Assembly: GCA_037954325.1 (NCBI GenBank)
Contig: JBBMNZ010000001.1
Location: 11,699,258-11,763,257, forward strand
Length of the DNA stretch: 64,000 bases
Source of the DNA: Fistularia commersonii
Taxonomy: Eukaryota > Chordata > Actinopteri > Syngnathiformes > Fistulariidae
Direction of reading: 5' to 3'
Made by a program: the position numbers and the translations under genes. Positions 40,501 to 51,006 of this stretch are shown here, piece by piece; the first letter of the stretch is position 1; each line of letters begins with the position of its first letter. The notes beneath the pieces were generated by a model. It saw nothing but the letters and a program-made list of their open reading frames with translations. It was not told the DNA's origin and searched no databases.

Positions 40501-43258
40501 TCCCTTAGCATGTCCAGAAGTTTAACTTTATCTGCGATAGATAGCATCTTCCACTGCCTTTTGGGCCCTGCCGCAGGTGCTTTTGTCGGTCCAAAGCGTT
40601 TTGTCAACATTATGGGTTTTTGAGAAACTCGAAATTGCAAGAGAATTTGCACGTACGTAATGTAAATTTGGCAAGCTGTTTTACGTACGTGTACATATTA
40701 AACTGCAACGTTATTGACGCACAGGTAGAGAAGAAGCAGAGTGACTTTTTAGCCAATCAGAATGCAGAATACAATGCACGATGCAAATCCGTGAAGTAGC
40801 GAAACCGTGAAAAGTAAACCGCGTTATAGCGAGGGATCACTGTATATGTAAACACACACACACATACACGTATGCAGACATGCCTGATAGATAAAAGTTT
40901 ATGCATGACTGACAAGTACACAAGTAGTTTATGCATGACTGACTCCTTTTTACTGTATTTTTCAGGTTTGTCCTGGAATCTCGGACCCAAGAGCATTATT
41001 TATAGGCAGCAGAGTGGGGCTAAGACTATCTAAAAACCCTAACATTGTCAATTAATCATCGTGTCTAGTGCTTTCATCCAGTCTGGCTCACTTTCGTCTG
41101 TTTTCTCAAAGGAAAACAGCCTTGACTGAATCAACCAATAGACCTCAAGCCAATCAGCTTGTACCCCAAAACAGACACTGTGTCTTTCATTAATGCACAA
41201 TTAGTGTATCCGAGTTGGGTGACACAAAACAAAAAGACGTTCAGAGTAAACAGGGCAGAAAAGGATTTGGAAATTCTGATCTGTTTTTCTGTTTTCTAAT
41301 GGCAAGCCATGTAATCAAACCATCATATCATAATGCTCTAACCTTCATGCCATGAACACCGCAAGCAAGTGCAGTGGATTAATAGAAGTAGATCAGGGGC
41401 ATCAAACTCAAAGCCCGGGGGCCAGATCGGGCCCATGGTTTTAATCCAGCTTGCAACGCTAAAAGATACCAGGTTTCAGGGGCGAATTGAACAATAGGTA
41501 CATTAACAGTAATTAATATGTCATGATATTGCCTGAACCACTTGAGAATAGGTTTTCCTGCATGTATCCCCTGAGCTAAAATGAGTTTGACAACCCTAAA
41601 TAGATAGATATCCCTTTAGTCGTCACATTCGGGTATACATACAGCACAACATCGGCAAAATTTAATTAATGCATTTAACCCATCATGGACCATGATGAAC
41701 CATGAGCAGAAGGCTTCTACTGAGCAGCACCAGGGGAGCAGTTTGGGGTTCAGTGTCCTGCTCAACAACACTTCGACAGGCTGGGGGGGGGCAGAAATCA
41801 GAACAGAACAGTCAGAACATCAGAACAGTTCGGTTCCAAGGATGACCACTCTAATCCCCTGCAGCATGCCGCACCCTAATTAATCAACAAAGCAAGGAAT
41901 GGGCAATTATCCAAAAAACATTCACCAATCATATTGTGTAATTTAAGTTTCATAACATAATCATTGAACTCTTATCCCAAAAGCCACCAGTCACCAGATT
42001 TTAACTGAAACACTATGGTAGAATGGTTGAAAGTCCTCAAGGGGACACTGCCCTCAGCTCTGAAGATATTTCGTTGGACCAGATCCACAGGCAGTCTCAC
42101 GCCTCCACATACTTGTTCTGCAAGTTTGAAAAAGGGGGGAGCTTCTATATTCAAATTGACTGAGACACTGGCAGAGAATAGGCTGACATGTTGACACTCA
42201 AAACACCATTCAGTGTCATCCTGGCCGTTACTCTGATGATGAATGCTTTGATTGAGAAATTCCTCGCCATTACCGTAGGGACATTCATCGACTCCGAGAA
42301 TGAGAGGACACAAATAAAACGGCCATATTTGCTGCAGCTGGCTGCAGATAAATCTTGAAGATTGACACATAATAATTACAACGCCAGGACTCAGCTATTC
42401 GCAAAATGCAATTCTGACCACATATTCGTTGCCCCTCAAACCACAGGCCATTTATAATCCAAATTGTGGGAACCAATGAATGAACCGATGAATATTAGGG
42501 CCTTTTTTTCTGTTCTTCTTTCCCTTGTTTGGACAAAAGCCTCAATGCTAGAAAAAACGTTTTGTCTCCTCTTTCTTCTTTTAATGATGTAAGAGCACCA
42601 GCTATTCTCCACCTGCAGTAGGGCAACATCACTGGGAAAGAATGACAGGATTGTCTAATAACTTTCTCATGCCACCCCTGCTTTTTATTTCTTCATTCCA
42701 ATCCATAATGTGCTCATCCAACCATACGCCCGGGTGGCAGACTGACCGAATGAGTCGGAGTGTGCGCATCCACCGAGGTATGTGTGTGAGTGAGTGTGTG
42801 TGTCAAATTGCATTAGCCTTCTATGATTAATCCGCTGCCCTTGTGCTGAGCCGGGGAATTCTGCCGATTCATCACAGCTGGCCTGAAGGGCCAAAACGAA
42901 TCACACAGGGATGTGAGGAAAATGACCACTGACTGAGCAGCAGGCAAGAGGACTGCCAAGATTCCTGCAACCACGTACACACACACACACACACACACAC
43001 CTCTCTTGTTGCCTTCAATTTCCTTACAAAACCCTCATCCATCCTGTCTCTCCACAACATTCTCACTTTCCCGCTATGTATCCTTGAATCTCTAATCGAT
43101 GCATGACTCCTCACTGGGTGCATGTGTGTCTGCTTTCGGTGCCAAGAAAGCTTGACACGAAATTAAAATGCATGAAAAGGAGGGGACTTCATTAGAGTCA
43201 GTCAAGTGTCCATCTTACCTGAGGGTCCATGGGTGTCCTTGCTGGAAAAGTTGCCCAT
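27957..43258 (-). CDS. Cytospin family protein (SPECC1/SPECC1L-like), short form
   Basis: Eleven coding exons in consistent phase give 590 residues: 43219-43258, 39474-40076, 39239-39291, 32215-32735, 31510-31603, 31386-31422, 31117-31177, 30718-30814, 28290-28406, 28149-28208, 27957-28046. Layout: MGNFSS start (possible N-myristoylation at Gly2); Pro/Ser-rich region (residues 14-200) ending in ELERLMDECWSSL; coiled coil from KSLWTEVKNLRSTLQ through GEWLQFQADLQVAVSVADRL; Ser-rich linker; single calponin-homology domain (about 486-590) with NIDITNFSSSWADGLAFCAV and PDWQRVLSYVESMYRHFEV at the end. Cytospins link actin and microtubules in cell adhesion and cytokinesis. Human SPECC1 and SPECC1L exceed 1000 residues and their long coiled coil is mostly absent here, so this may be a short paralogue or isoform. 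Unseen exons in the 6.5-kb intron 39239-32735 cannot be excluded. Confidence 0.82.
28149..28406 (-). CDS. Cytospin-like CH domain exons 9-10
   Basis: Exons 28290-28406 and 28149-28208 encode the core of a type-3-like calponin-homology domain: NIDITNFSSSWADGLAFCAV, then HTFLPSHIPYSTL, then RENLSLAFKIGESVGIAQSL. The order and spacing match cytospins and not smoothelin or alpha-actinin. Both junctions are phase 0, with good acceptors and donors GTAGGA and GTGAGC. Confidence 0.9.
29287..29655 (-). pseudogene. Non-LTR retrotransposon fragment with internal deletion
   Basis: Minus strand 29650 to about 29500 encodes a reverse transcriptase piece (EKAFDRVPRAVLWVVLREHG, then YDQCRSVV). At about 29492 it jumps to a LINE C-terminal piece (a GRPRTRW-like region, then a tail that ends near 'cttatc...gatggatgg'-type sequence at 29287). 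The part between, which should contain the catalytic DD box, is gone. It lies in an intron of the cytospin-like gene. Confidence 0.7.
31023..31103. repeat. (GT)n microsatellite beside a splice donor
   Basis: About 40 uninterrupted GT units on plus (CA on the sense strand of the cytospin-like gene). The tract begins 14 bases inside the intron after the donor of exon 31117-31177. Confidence 0.95.
32215..32735 (-). CDS. Cytospin-like coiled-coil exon
   Basis: The exon enters in phase 0 after LRSTLQ and leaves in phase 2. The first half (VERGEWLQFQADLQVAVSVA, then heptad-rich AEAEEELTALRIAHKEAERE) is the coiled-coil segment diagnostic of cytospins. The second half is rich in Arg, Ser, Glu and Asp and looks disordered (HLRNVTNEDRSSRELRSRET). 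Confidence 0.85.
32765..33120 (+). repeat. Teleost dispersed repeat
   Basis: Well-preserved copy: 'cttatcctgcactcagggtcac', 'gagcctatcccagctgtcat', 'gactgtgggaagaaactggag', 'cagggaaaacaagcaaactccacacagaaag' and a terminal 'cactgcaccactgtgccacc'. It begins about 30 bases upstream (sense direction) of cytospin-like exon 4. Confidence 0.85.
33121..38720. other. Large cytospin-like intron, mostly unannotated
   Basis: Apart from the CA tract at 34469 and a mixed CA/CG tract at 35943-35990, no repeat family or conserved exon was recognised. I looked for extra coiled-coil exons between 39239 and 32735 and found none with cytospin-like content and good splice sites. They could be short and missed. 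Confidence 0.4.
34469..34568. repeat. (CA)n/(TC)n microsatellite
   Basis: CA units with three ATA-type interruptions, then a short TC tract, in the large cytospin-like intron. Confidence 0.95.
38722..39075 (+). repeat. Teleost dispersed repeat
   Basis: Copy starting with CATT units and carrying 'gtgcactcagggtcacaggaagc', 'ccctggaccagtagatcaacca', 'gaggaaacccacacaaatacggggagaacat' and 'gagcactaaccactg'. Confidence 0.8.
39474..40076 (-). CDS. Cytospin-like exon 2, Pro/Ser-rich, GC donor
   Basis: A 603-base exon entering in phase 1. It encodes a low-complexity segment rich in Pro, Ser and Thr, with several S-P and P-x-x-P patterns, and ends in SQSEELERLMDECWSSLRIT. The only donor that keeps phase with the next exon (39239-39291) is GCAAGA, a GC-AG intron. 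No cytospin homology is obvious in the Pro-rich part, which usually evolves fast. Confidence 0.75.
40280..40842 (-). mobile_element. Tigger-type (pogo) DNA transposon, deleted copy
   Basis: TA lies on both sides (40278-40279 and 40843-40844). The right end reads, inward on minus, CAGTGATCCCTCGCTATAAC, and the left end begins CAGTATACCC, a typical Tigger pair. Minus strand 40652 to 40377 encodes the N-terminal helix-turn-helix of a Tigger transposase: KVKLLDMLREGKSYAAVGRH, then YGINES and KNIRTTAAISF. The catalytic DDE domain is absent, so the copy cannot transpose by itself. It sits in the first intron of the cytospin-like gene. Confidence 0.88.
41394..41597. mobile_element. hAT MITE
   Basis: A 204-base element with ends CAGGGGCATCAAACTCA and, reversed, AGGGTTGTCAAACTCA. 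Flanking 8-base sites are AAGTAGAT (41386-41393) and AAATAGAT (41598-41605), 7 of 8 matching. Ends match those of the hAT at 52213-53427, so it is probably a deletion derivative of that family. Confidence 0.75.
41690..41880. repeat. Degenerate dispersed repeat
   Basis: Contains 'ggggagcagtttggggttcagtgtcctgctcaacaacacttcgacaggctgg' and 'ggttccaaggatgaccactctaat', blocks shared with the repeat at 21520. Confidence 0.6.
42977..43001. repeat. (CA)n microsatellite
   Basis: About 12 CA units in the first intron of the cytospin-like gene. Confidence 0.85.
43219..43258 (-). CDS. Cytospin-like exon 1: start codon exon
   Basis: ATG at 43256-43258 (minus) opens MGNFSSKDTHGPS, and donor GTAAGA follows at 43218. 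The 40 bases leave phase 1, which matches exon 2. G at position 2 and S at position 6 fit an N-myristoylation consensus. Several CAG sites precede the ATG, so a 5' UTR intron is likely. Confidence 0.75.
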
Positions 43259-43699
43259 GTTGCTGTAAATGGGTTTGGGGCCTCAGATGCTCGCCGCTCC
43301 TTCACTCAATCAAGACTAACGCAGCCACGGCGCGAAGTGACCTGTGCGTGCATGTAAACACGCACACATGGACAGACACACACAGAACATCCAGTGTGAT
43401 GATCGATGGAATTCTACACTGCCCGGGGGCCCATAAAGTGATTCCCTCTAAGAGACTGGGGGGTTTTCAGATATGACTCATGCGGTGGAGTTAAATCGAG
43501 TACATGAGATCAACGACTAACTTTCTTTTGGAGAGAGCAGTGAAATAATTTCCTGTTTATTCACTCCCCAAAAATTCTCCGAAATGCAAATAAAATGCTA
43601 CGAAATCACAAATATCGAGTTTAGTTACTTTAACTCTGTTTGAGAGAAAAAAAAAAAAAAACATCACAGGTGTGAGAACAAAAATAATACCCCAAAAGT

Positions 43700-43990
43700 G
43701 CATACGAACCCTGTTCAGCGTGGATCTTTTTGTTCTTTGGAAAGTTCGCTCGATCCACTCCGCGCGTGGTTCCTCCCGGATCTGTTGGAGCCGCCTTTCG
43801 GCGTCCCCTCTCTATGCACAGAGCCGGGGCTCGACGCGTAAACGGTGACCCTCCTCTGGACTGATTTTAATCCGGGGGTTTAATACATCGGACGGTAGTT
43901 CAAGAGGCGGAGGCGTCGGTCGGCGATGGCGGGCATCGCCGTTGCACGAATCCACCGGAGGGCACAGTTGGGGCGGGAAACCTGTAGCTT
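43700..43990 (-). promoter_or_regulatory. CpG-rich promoter region of cytospin-like gene
   Basis: A CpG-dense block (many CG in 43740-43980, e.g. 'cgctcgatccactccgcgcgtgg' and 'ggcgtcggtcggcgatggcgggcatcgccg') in otherwise AT-rich DNA, about 0.45 kb upstream of the start codon. No TATA box was assigned. It probably includes the non-coding first exon. Confidence 0.55.
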
Positions 43991-45981
43991 TGGAGATGCG
44001 CTGCCTTCACTTGCCATCGGATTTTATCAGTTTTGGTTTCGCCCACTATGCCGATCGTAATATGAATAAGTCCAAGTCTTTTTGTTTTGTAGTTACTGGC
44101 ATTTTTGTAGTAAATCCACTTAAATTAAAAAAAAAAATGCTATGATCTTCTTACTCTGATGGATTTTAACATCGAGTTCTTCAAAATGAAATCGGTGTAC
44201 TATAATGTTATGGCCCCCGTTAAACTTGTTTACGAGGGTTGGCGTGTTAATACTTCCCGGAGAGAAAACGGGGTAGTACATCTGTCGATTTTTTGTGAAC
44301 ATACATGTGTGGGGGAGTAAATGTTATACGACAACAATGCTGCTAAAAATTATGATAATAATAATAGCCTTTATCCTACCACACAACGCCACTCTAATTC
44401 CCAAGTTTCACAGAACACCAATTAACATTGAAAGCATAATATGCCAGACTGTGAGATTCGATAACATAAACTTGGAAGAGATGACTGAAATGAATAAATG
44501 GATGTAAGTATCAGTCTGAACCACATCGTGATAAAACTAGATGTTAAAAACTCATCCCATCAACATCAATTTTACTTAACAGAGTAACTGAATAGCAGCC
44601 GTCTGTATAACGCTTATAAAACATGAAGAATTAAAATAATGCCCCAATTAAATTAAATCAAATTAAATTAAATTAAATTAAATTAAATTAAATTAAATTT
44701 AATTAAATAAGACCTGAAACAAGATTATGAAATATCTTGTGTTGTTTTTAATTTTTGTATGGCCGATTGAACACCACTTATTGAACTTTCGTTTGCCAAA
44801 TGTTTTGTGATTTATATATATATATACATATATATATGAACTGTCAATAACCATTCCTTGACCAACAGTCTGCTAATCAATTTGACGGTGGATACTGATA
44901 CAATTTTTTTTTCTAACTGATGTAGATTTTTTATCCTTTATTCGTGCCTCTCAGCATTTCTCTATTTGTGCTGTTTGATTTTTAATTCACCTGCATTTAT
45001 TTTGTTGATATTTGTGTTGTTTTTTCTTTCCTTTTGTATTGAAACCATATCCATCATGTGAGTTCTTTAAATATTATGTGTCTGAAGATTACCTGGAAGA
45101 TCTTAGTTTTCATTATACTATAATACTGCAAAAATGCATTTAAAACATTATTTATTTTGATATACAAATGTAAAAATATTAAGTATCGACTGAAAGTTTT
45201 AGACCCAAATTCGAGTACATGGATGGAAAAGAAAAAAAACAAACTAAGAACAAATTTCATCTGATTACAGTACAACAGTTCAAATTTCAAATTGAATTAA
45301 AGCCTCTCTTTCTTGTAATAAAAAGGGATAACTTCATTTACACCAAAAAGTAATGAGACCATCAGGCAACAACAGAGTATCTAATGCTTTTTTTTTATTT
45401 CAACATATCTGAAATAGTATGACTCATATTGCAAACAATTCAAATATTTCATCTCAGGGGCACAGCTTGAGTCAGATTTGTACACACACTGAACTTCACA
45501 AGTTACTAGGTTGTCTCAGTTCAACTAACCTAGATTTTAAAAATGCACATGGAATGGTGAAACAGTATAATTATTGCAGTGAGAAGAACTCTGATATTGA
45601 ATAGGCCTTCTTAGTGGTCTGAGCTTATTGTATACGGTAAAAAGAGAATCAGGCCTGGCGTGTATTTATTTCACATTTTTTATTTCTCACTCACAGGTCT
45701 TCAATGTATAAAGTCAATATTAAAGCCAGAACCAGGCAGGGCAAACACATGCAACAGAAGTGAGGAGCATGTCAAGTATGCAAGAAAAAAAAGATTATTT
45801 CTCACAAGCCATGTAATACCTTCTGTTTCCCCCTCAGCTGAAAGCATCATGCGTTTTCTCTTTAGAAAGTCACTGGTATCAGTGTGCATCCAGAGTAGTT
45901 TGAATGACTACAGAGATTGTGTTGCCAGTGCAAAGTGGATTATGGTCACCCATAATCACCCATTGTGACCTATATTTGCAC
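43991..45981. other. Gene-free intergenic stretch with (AAATT)n
   Basis: AT-rich. A pentanucleotide AAATT tract lies at 44645-44706 and a TA tract at 44813-44837. No conserved frame or RNA gene was recognised. Confidence 0.5.
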
Positions 45982-46588
45982 CAGTGATGTGCAGTCAGGG
46001 GAAGCGGAGATGCTTTGCCTCACTTGCCAATCTTGGAAATAAAATAATGAGAAATGAAAAAAGAATTAAATGGTTACATTTAGAAATTTTTAATTTGACT
46101 TCACCAGTTTTAGAATGTTTTTACTCAAAATCGCTGGATTTTCACATTTACTGTTCAAGTACTGAGAAGAGACGTGCGGTGACGCCACAAACTGTTGAGG
46201 CCAGTGTAGATTGCACAATGACGGCTTACTGCTGGCATGCGCTGCACTAAAACCGTATTGTTCCCTCTCTGTAGATCACTATTAAAATGTTTAAATATAT
46301 TTGCTATCCAAACTACATTTCTAATGTACAGTGTTTTTTTGTCAACAACGATATGTGTGTTACTAGTTTCTTGTGCTAAGGGATCATAAAACGGCTGCGA
46401 AGAGCCACTAAGTGAGGCACGACGTTCTCCTGCCTCATGGTAGGGGGACGCTTGTGATTCCAGGGATTTGTCTTGCGATTCCTCAGCTTATTCGGTGAAT
46501 AAGCTACTCTGTAGGGTTCATATGTTTTTAAATCTGATTGTGTTGAAGTCAGTGCTTAACCAGTCATGAACCTCACTGCACGTCACTG
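45982..46588. mobile_element. hAT-type non-autonomous transposon
   Basis: Terminal inverted repeats CAGTGATGTGCAGTCAGG (left) and CAGTGACGTGCAGTGAGG (right, reversed), 16 of 18 matching. Flanking 8-base sites are ATTTGCAC (45974-45981) and ATTTGCAT (46589-46596), 7 of 8 matching. The 607-base interior has no transposase frame. An 8-base duplication and CAG ends fit hAT. Confidence 0.8.
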
Positions 46589-47838
46589 ATTTGCATGTCA
46601 GCTACTGAGCTGCAAACGCTCCCAAACTACCATAAATACCCACTGATTCAACCTGGCATATAAGAGTCAATCTTCAGCAATGGAAAAAAAGCAATTACCA
46701 GATCTGGCTCTAATAGAGCAGGCAACTTTCCAAATTTTTCTGTAACCCTGAGACTCCAGCATGTCTCTTGATACAATAAGGGCAAGAAACAAGACCCATG
46801 CCCCTCCTTAAGGCACGGCACGCGTTCTCAACCACTTTTAATCCTGATGCCAGAATTGCAGGGGGACAAATGGTGGACACTCCAGTGACAAAGTCGAGAA
46901 ACACTGGAACTACTCAGCAGTCACATGTTCTTGATTCTAATACCAGATTAGGTTAATGAGAGGAGTGATTTTCCACCTGTATTAATCCCTTCAGAGGACA
47001 CAGGCTTAGCCAGGAGGAACCGCCACTCCACTTTCCATGCCCTATCCTGCCACTGTGTGAGGAAAGTCAATTATCTGTTGGATTCAGCAAATGATGTATC
47101 ATATGCATGCAATGGGTCCTAAATGTCTTCTGTGATTGTATGATCTGCTGATCAGATAATCTGCTGTTCCTCATAATCCTGACTAACCTTGGATATGTTT
47201 TGACTGAAGTGAGAACCACAGGGTGCAGATAAGAGCCTCAGATCCAATCTGAATCTTGTGTTCCAAAATCAGAGCAGGCGGCATATGTTGTTGCCTATTT
47301 TGATGGGTGGTCCCTGCTACCCCTTTAGATGAAACGTGTTTAAAGTGGAGATTGGTTGCTCAAGAGTATATGCATGGTTGACATGACCACAACCAAGCTC
47401 CTTTATTTTACACCAGGCCTTAAAATGATGTCACCAAATTAACCCCAATAGTTTGTTCATGCATCATACTGGAACGGTTTGGGGGATTTTTTAGCCTCAT
47501 TTTCTCCAAATCGTTCATGTTATTAAGAGCCCCCCCAAACTACATTAATACTCACATTAATGAATGACACAACCTTCCTATTTTTTCATGTTGTAGCTAT
47601 AGACATTAATCGAGATTGATATTTTAACATTCAGTATAATCCAAAACACAGGTTGAGGTCATTCAAATATCCACACTTGCGCATTGTCAGAGAGCATATG
47701 GGCCACATTTGTGCAATGGGCCAGCATAGCTACAATCTTAAAACATGCAAAAATGTAGTCATTGAATTTTCAACCAATGTGTTTTCATCCTATGCTTACA
47801 TTTGCTGTTCTTTGTCAAACAAAGAACTGCATATTATT
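46589..47838. other. Gene-free intergenic stretch
   Basis: No repeat family or conserved coding frame was recognised. It would include the 3' UTR of the small gene ending at 47839. Confidence 0.4.
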
Positions 47839-49268
47839 TTAAATTAACTTCTGACCCACAAAGGAGCAAGGAGGAATCTCCTGGTGGGTGGCAACCAGTG
47901 GGGCAGCATCCAGTAACGGGGTCCTATGGGTTGCTGCGCCCATCATACTCGCATCAGTGTACGTGCCAACCAATTGTTGCACCCGGGTGGAGGGCCTGTG
48001 GTAGAGGGCCAACTGCCTGGAGCTGTAGCCGCACATGGCAAACCCAACAGCCCCCATCAGCATAGCCATACCAGGCATGGTCTTCGATGCCGGAGGTGGT
48101 GTGGAGATGACATGGTAGGCCTGTGTCTGAAGGAGAAAGTGAAATCCTGGAAACTTGCTTTCAAGACAATTTACAAAAAACAAAACAAACAAAAAAAAAA
48201 AAACTGGCAGGCTAATGTTTAAAAGTTGAGATTTGTTCATGTGCCAAACACAGAGAGAAATCACTTGCAAGTGCAAGGAGGTTTAAATACAAGGGAAGCA
48301 TGTTTTGCAGTCATTTTCCTAAAAGCATCTGGTGCAAGTTAACCACAAAGCTCTCTCCTCAACCTCCCCTGAACCCCAATAGATTAAAAGCAGATTAGAA
48401 ACATCATTTCTCATTTACCTTATTGTGATTGGTCTCTTGACAAACAAAAAGTCGTTCTATTTCTCGACACAGGTAATTTCCTCAGCAGAGCTATCTGCAA
48501 CAATTATAGTGGAATCAAATGATAAAAACTTGAAATTTTCCAATGGGGGCTGTGTCACAGGCTGTTAGGAAGCCATTTCTGTAGGCACTCACCCAATACC
48601 TATTTCCTCTTGCAATGCAATGGACTGGCACAGGCTTGGATTTCTCTATTGTTTGTGACACCAAAAACGTGATTGTGCATTGTGAATTAATATAGATGCA
48701 ATCAACAATTATTGTAAGAATTGCCTGGAAAAAACTCCTACTGGCAGATGGCAAACATAATAATGCATTTTATTATCTTGCCGCACATGACTTCATAATA
48801 TTTGCAAAGTGGAGTGAAACAGACTTGCTATAGCGCTTTCAGTAATAAAACTAGGCATGGTATACATGAACAGCTCCTCTAAAGAGTATTGAGCATCAAA
48901 GGTACTCCAAGAATCTAAGAATAATTTTTGGTTGTTGTGTGAGGCTTCAAAGTAAGCCATTTAATTTGAATGAATTGCAATGAAGTAATATTTAATTCCA
49001 TCATCTATTAAGTGGAGTAACAAGGAAAATATCAGCAAATAAAATATGCTTTGAGTACTTTACTTGATTCTTTTTTGGCTTTAATTCTTTCAGGAATTGA
49101 AACATTGCATATTACGGTCAGAGTCATTTAAATTGTGTTTTTTACTATTGATATTACTGTTCCTCGTCAATAGAACATTCAAACTACCAAGGCTTTTAAT
49201 CTAAATCAACAACTCACCTGCAGAAGCCTGATGTAGCCAGGAGTCAGTCTTGGGACTCTGCAAAACAT
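47839..49268 (-). CDS. Unrecognised small protein with one hydrophobic segment
   Basis: Two exons, 49218-49268 and 47839-48126, join in phase 0 to give 112 residues. I do not recognise the family. The N-terminus, MFCRVPRLTPGYIRLLQTQA, is basic, lacks acidic residues and is amphipathic-like, similar to mitochondrial presequences. Residues of about 35-51 (MPGMAMLMGAVGFAMCGYSS) form one Gly/Met-rich hydrophobic segment, followed by basic RQLALYHRPSTR. The donor is GTGAGT and the acceptor has a good pyrimidine tract (TTTCTCCTTCAG). A small mitochondrial inner-membrane protein is a guess from composition only. The tail after VATHQ may be non-homologous read-through if another exon exists. Confidence 0.55.
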
Positions 49269-50520
49269 TGTTGCTCGCGTTCCTTCGAAGTCTCTGTCAG
49301 ATCAGAAATGAGTGGGAGGCCAGGAGACAGGGTGGTCTATCAAGCTCCCCTTCCTGGCCTCAACAGGTCGGGAAGCCGACCAACAGATGAGCTGTCCAGG
49401 CTGGTGGATTCTTCAACCTCTTCTCAGGGACTTGATTGCAGGCGGATTGTTGCACTCTTATAATGTCTCCTTCCTGCCTTTACATAACAGGCTGTCTCTA
49501 AATGGTGAGCTTGAGGGGATTACAGGGATGGGCAGCCTAAACAGAGGGAAGGTTGATCCAAAGGGTGTTCCGCTGTCTGGTTCTTCAAATACAATCTGAC
49601 AACTTTGGGACTCAAATTGAAAATATGGTGCGCATAATTTAAAGAATATATTATATATTGTATGTATTAATATGTATTTAGCCCATCTCACCCATCCAGC
49701 CTCACATGATCCAACAAGTTATCATAATTGTGTTGGAAGAATAGTGATGGCAATATCATGTCAATGGAGCCATAAATAATTCTGTGGTCAATTTTATTAT
49801 TTTTATGCTTACTTTCTCACAGCAGCAATACAGAATTTCCCTTAGAGCTAGGCAGCACTGCAAGTGCAAGTGATGGTAGTACGTGTTTGAAATGTTTCAG
49901 AAGTGATAACTTCAGCCAGGTAATACTGACATGAACCAATAGCAGCCAACAAGATACTACTGTAGTCCATCAAATCATACTAGAAAAGATTTAAAACTAG
50001 GAAACAGTCATTCAGTTTGTAATTTTTATGTGTTGCACTTATGTGGTATGACAGAGCTTGACAATATGGGGCTTTATTGCTGCGGTATCTTATTTAACTG
50101 CCCCCCAAGACATCACACCTAGTATATGTTTACACCAGCGTCATGACGCAAGTAGTACATGCAAACATAAACATCACTTCAGTTTACTGGCGTTATCTGA
50201 ATATTACATCACTTCTTTTATTTGTATTTATTCAAAGTTGTTCGTCACTTTAGCTTACTGCAATACTCAAACACTGAACATGATGGTAGGTAAATAATTG
50301 GATTTCTTTGGTGCAATAAACAGGTAAGTAAACATTCACTTGGTCTGTGAAACACAATAAAACCCCTATGAGGTAAACAATTATACTGTTTCAGTATAAC
50401 AGGTAAGTGCAGATTTCATATAGAGTATAGAGACAACATTATAGATACTTTCAAATATAGAGCATAGAATGTAAATACAACAATAAACAATATGAAGTAA
50501 GCATTTGAGTTGAATGTTTT
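49269..50520. other. Upstream region of the small gene, otherwise unannotated
   Basis: The first 100 bases should hold the 5' UTR and promoter; there is no TATA box or CpG block that I would assign. The rest is AT-rich with no recognised repeat. Confidence 0.4.
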
Positions 50521-50524
50521 CCTT

Positions 50525-51003
50525 CAGGTAATTTCAAGTATAAGATAAGGTAAACTTCCCCATAGGGGATATTCCTTTGTCACAACCATGTCACAGTTAT
50601 AATGTCAAAAAAAAGTAAAATAAATATGAATATAAATTTAAATAGACAGACGATAGCAAGACATCCACGAATAAATAGACAGCAGACAACAGCAGCAACA
50701 ACATCAGGGATAGCAATGGACAACATCAAGGAACAGTAAGGGTGAAATATACAAAACCAGAACAAAACAACAATATAAAAAGTGACAAAAACAAATAGCA
50801 ATAAATAAAATAAATAAATAAATAAATAGGCAAGATGTGTGCGGGTTGGGACAAACAACGATAAGAAAGTCAGCAGAGTTAGGGCATGACATGTGAATGG
50901 GTGAGGTAGTGAATGAGGTAGGGTAGTGAGATTGTGGAAGGAGCAGGCCAGTCAGAGTTGTGTGCCATCCAGACTGCTGAAGTCTGAAGTATAGAGTCTG
51001 AAG
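50525..51003 (-). mobile_element. Retroelement tail, reverse copy
   Basis: Reverse-orientation relative of 19075-19570: on minus it starts near 'cagcagtctgg' and 'acaactctgactgg', has the 'cacccattcacatgtcatgcc' block, and ends in TTATCTTATACTT. It directly abuts the 5' break of the gypsy element at about 51007. Confidence 0.65.
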
Positions 51004-51006
51004 TAA

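Noticed and set aside
41972..42370. Possible gypsy RT remnant in the first cytospin-like intron
   Set aside because: Only vague similarity on either strand; no catalytic or structural motif could be placed.
43200..43480. Plus-strand frame opposite the cytospin-like start exon
   Set aside because: No conserved content; the minus strand has the start codon, the donor and a CpG-rich upstream block.
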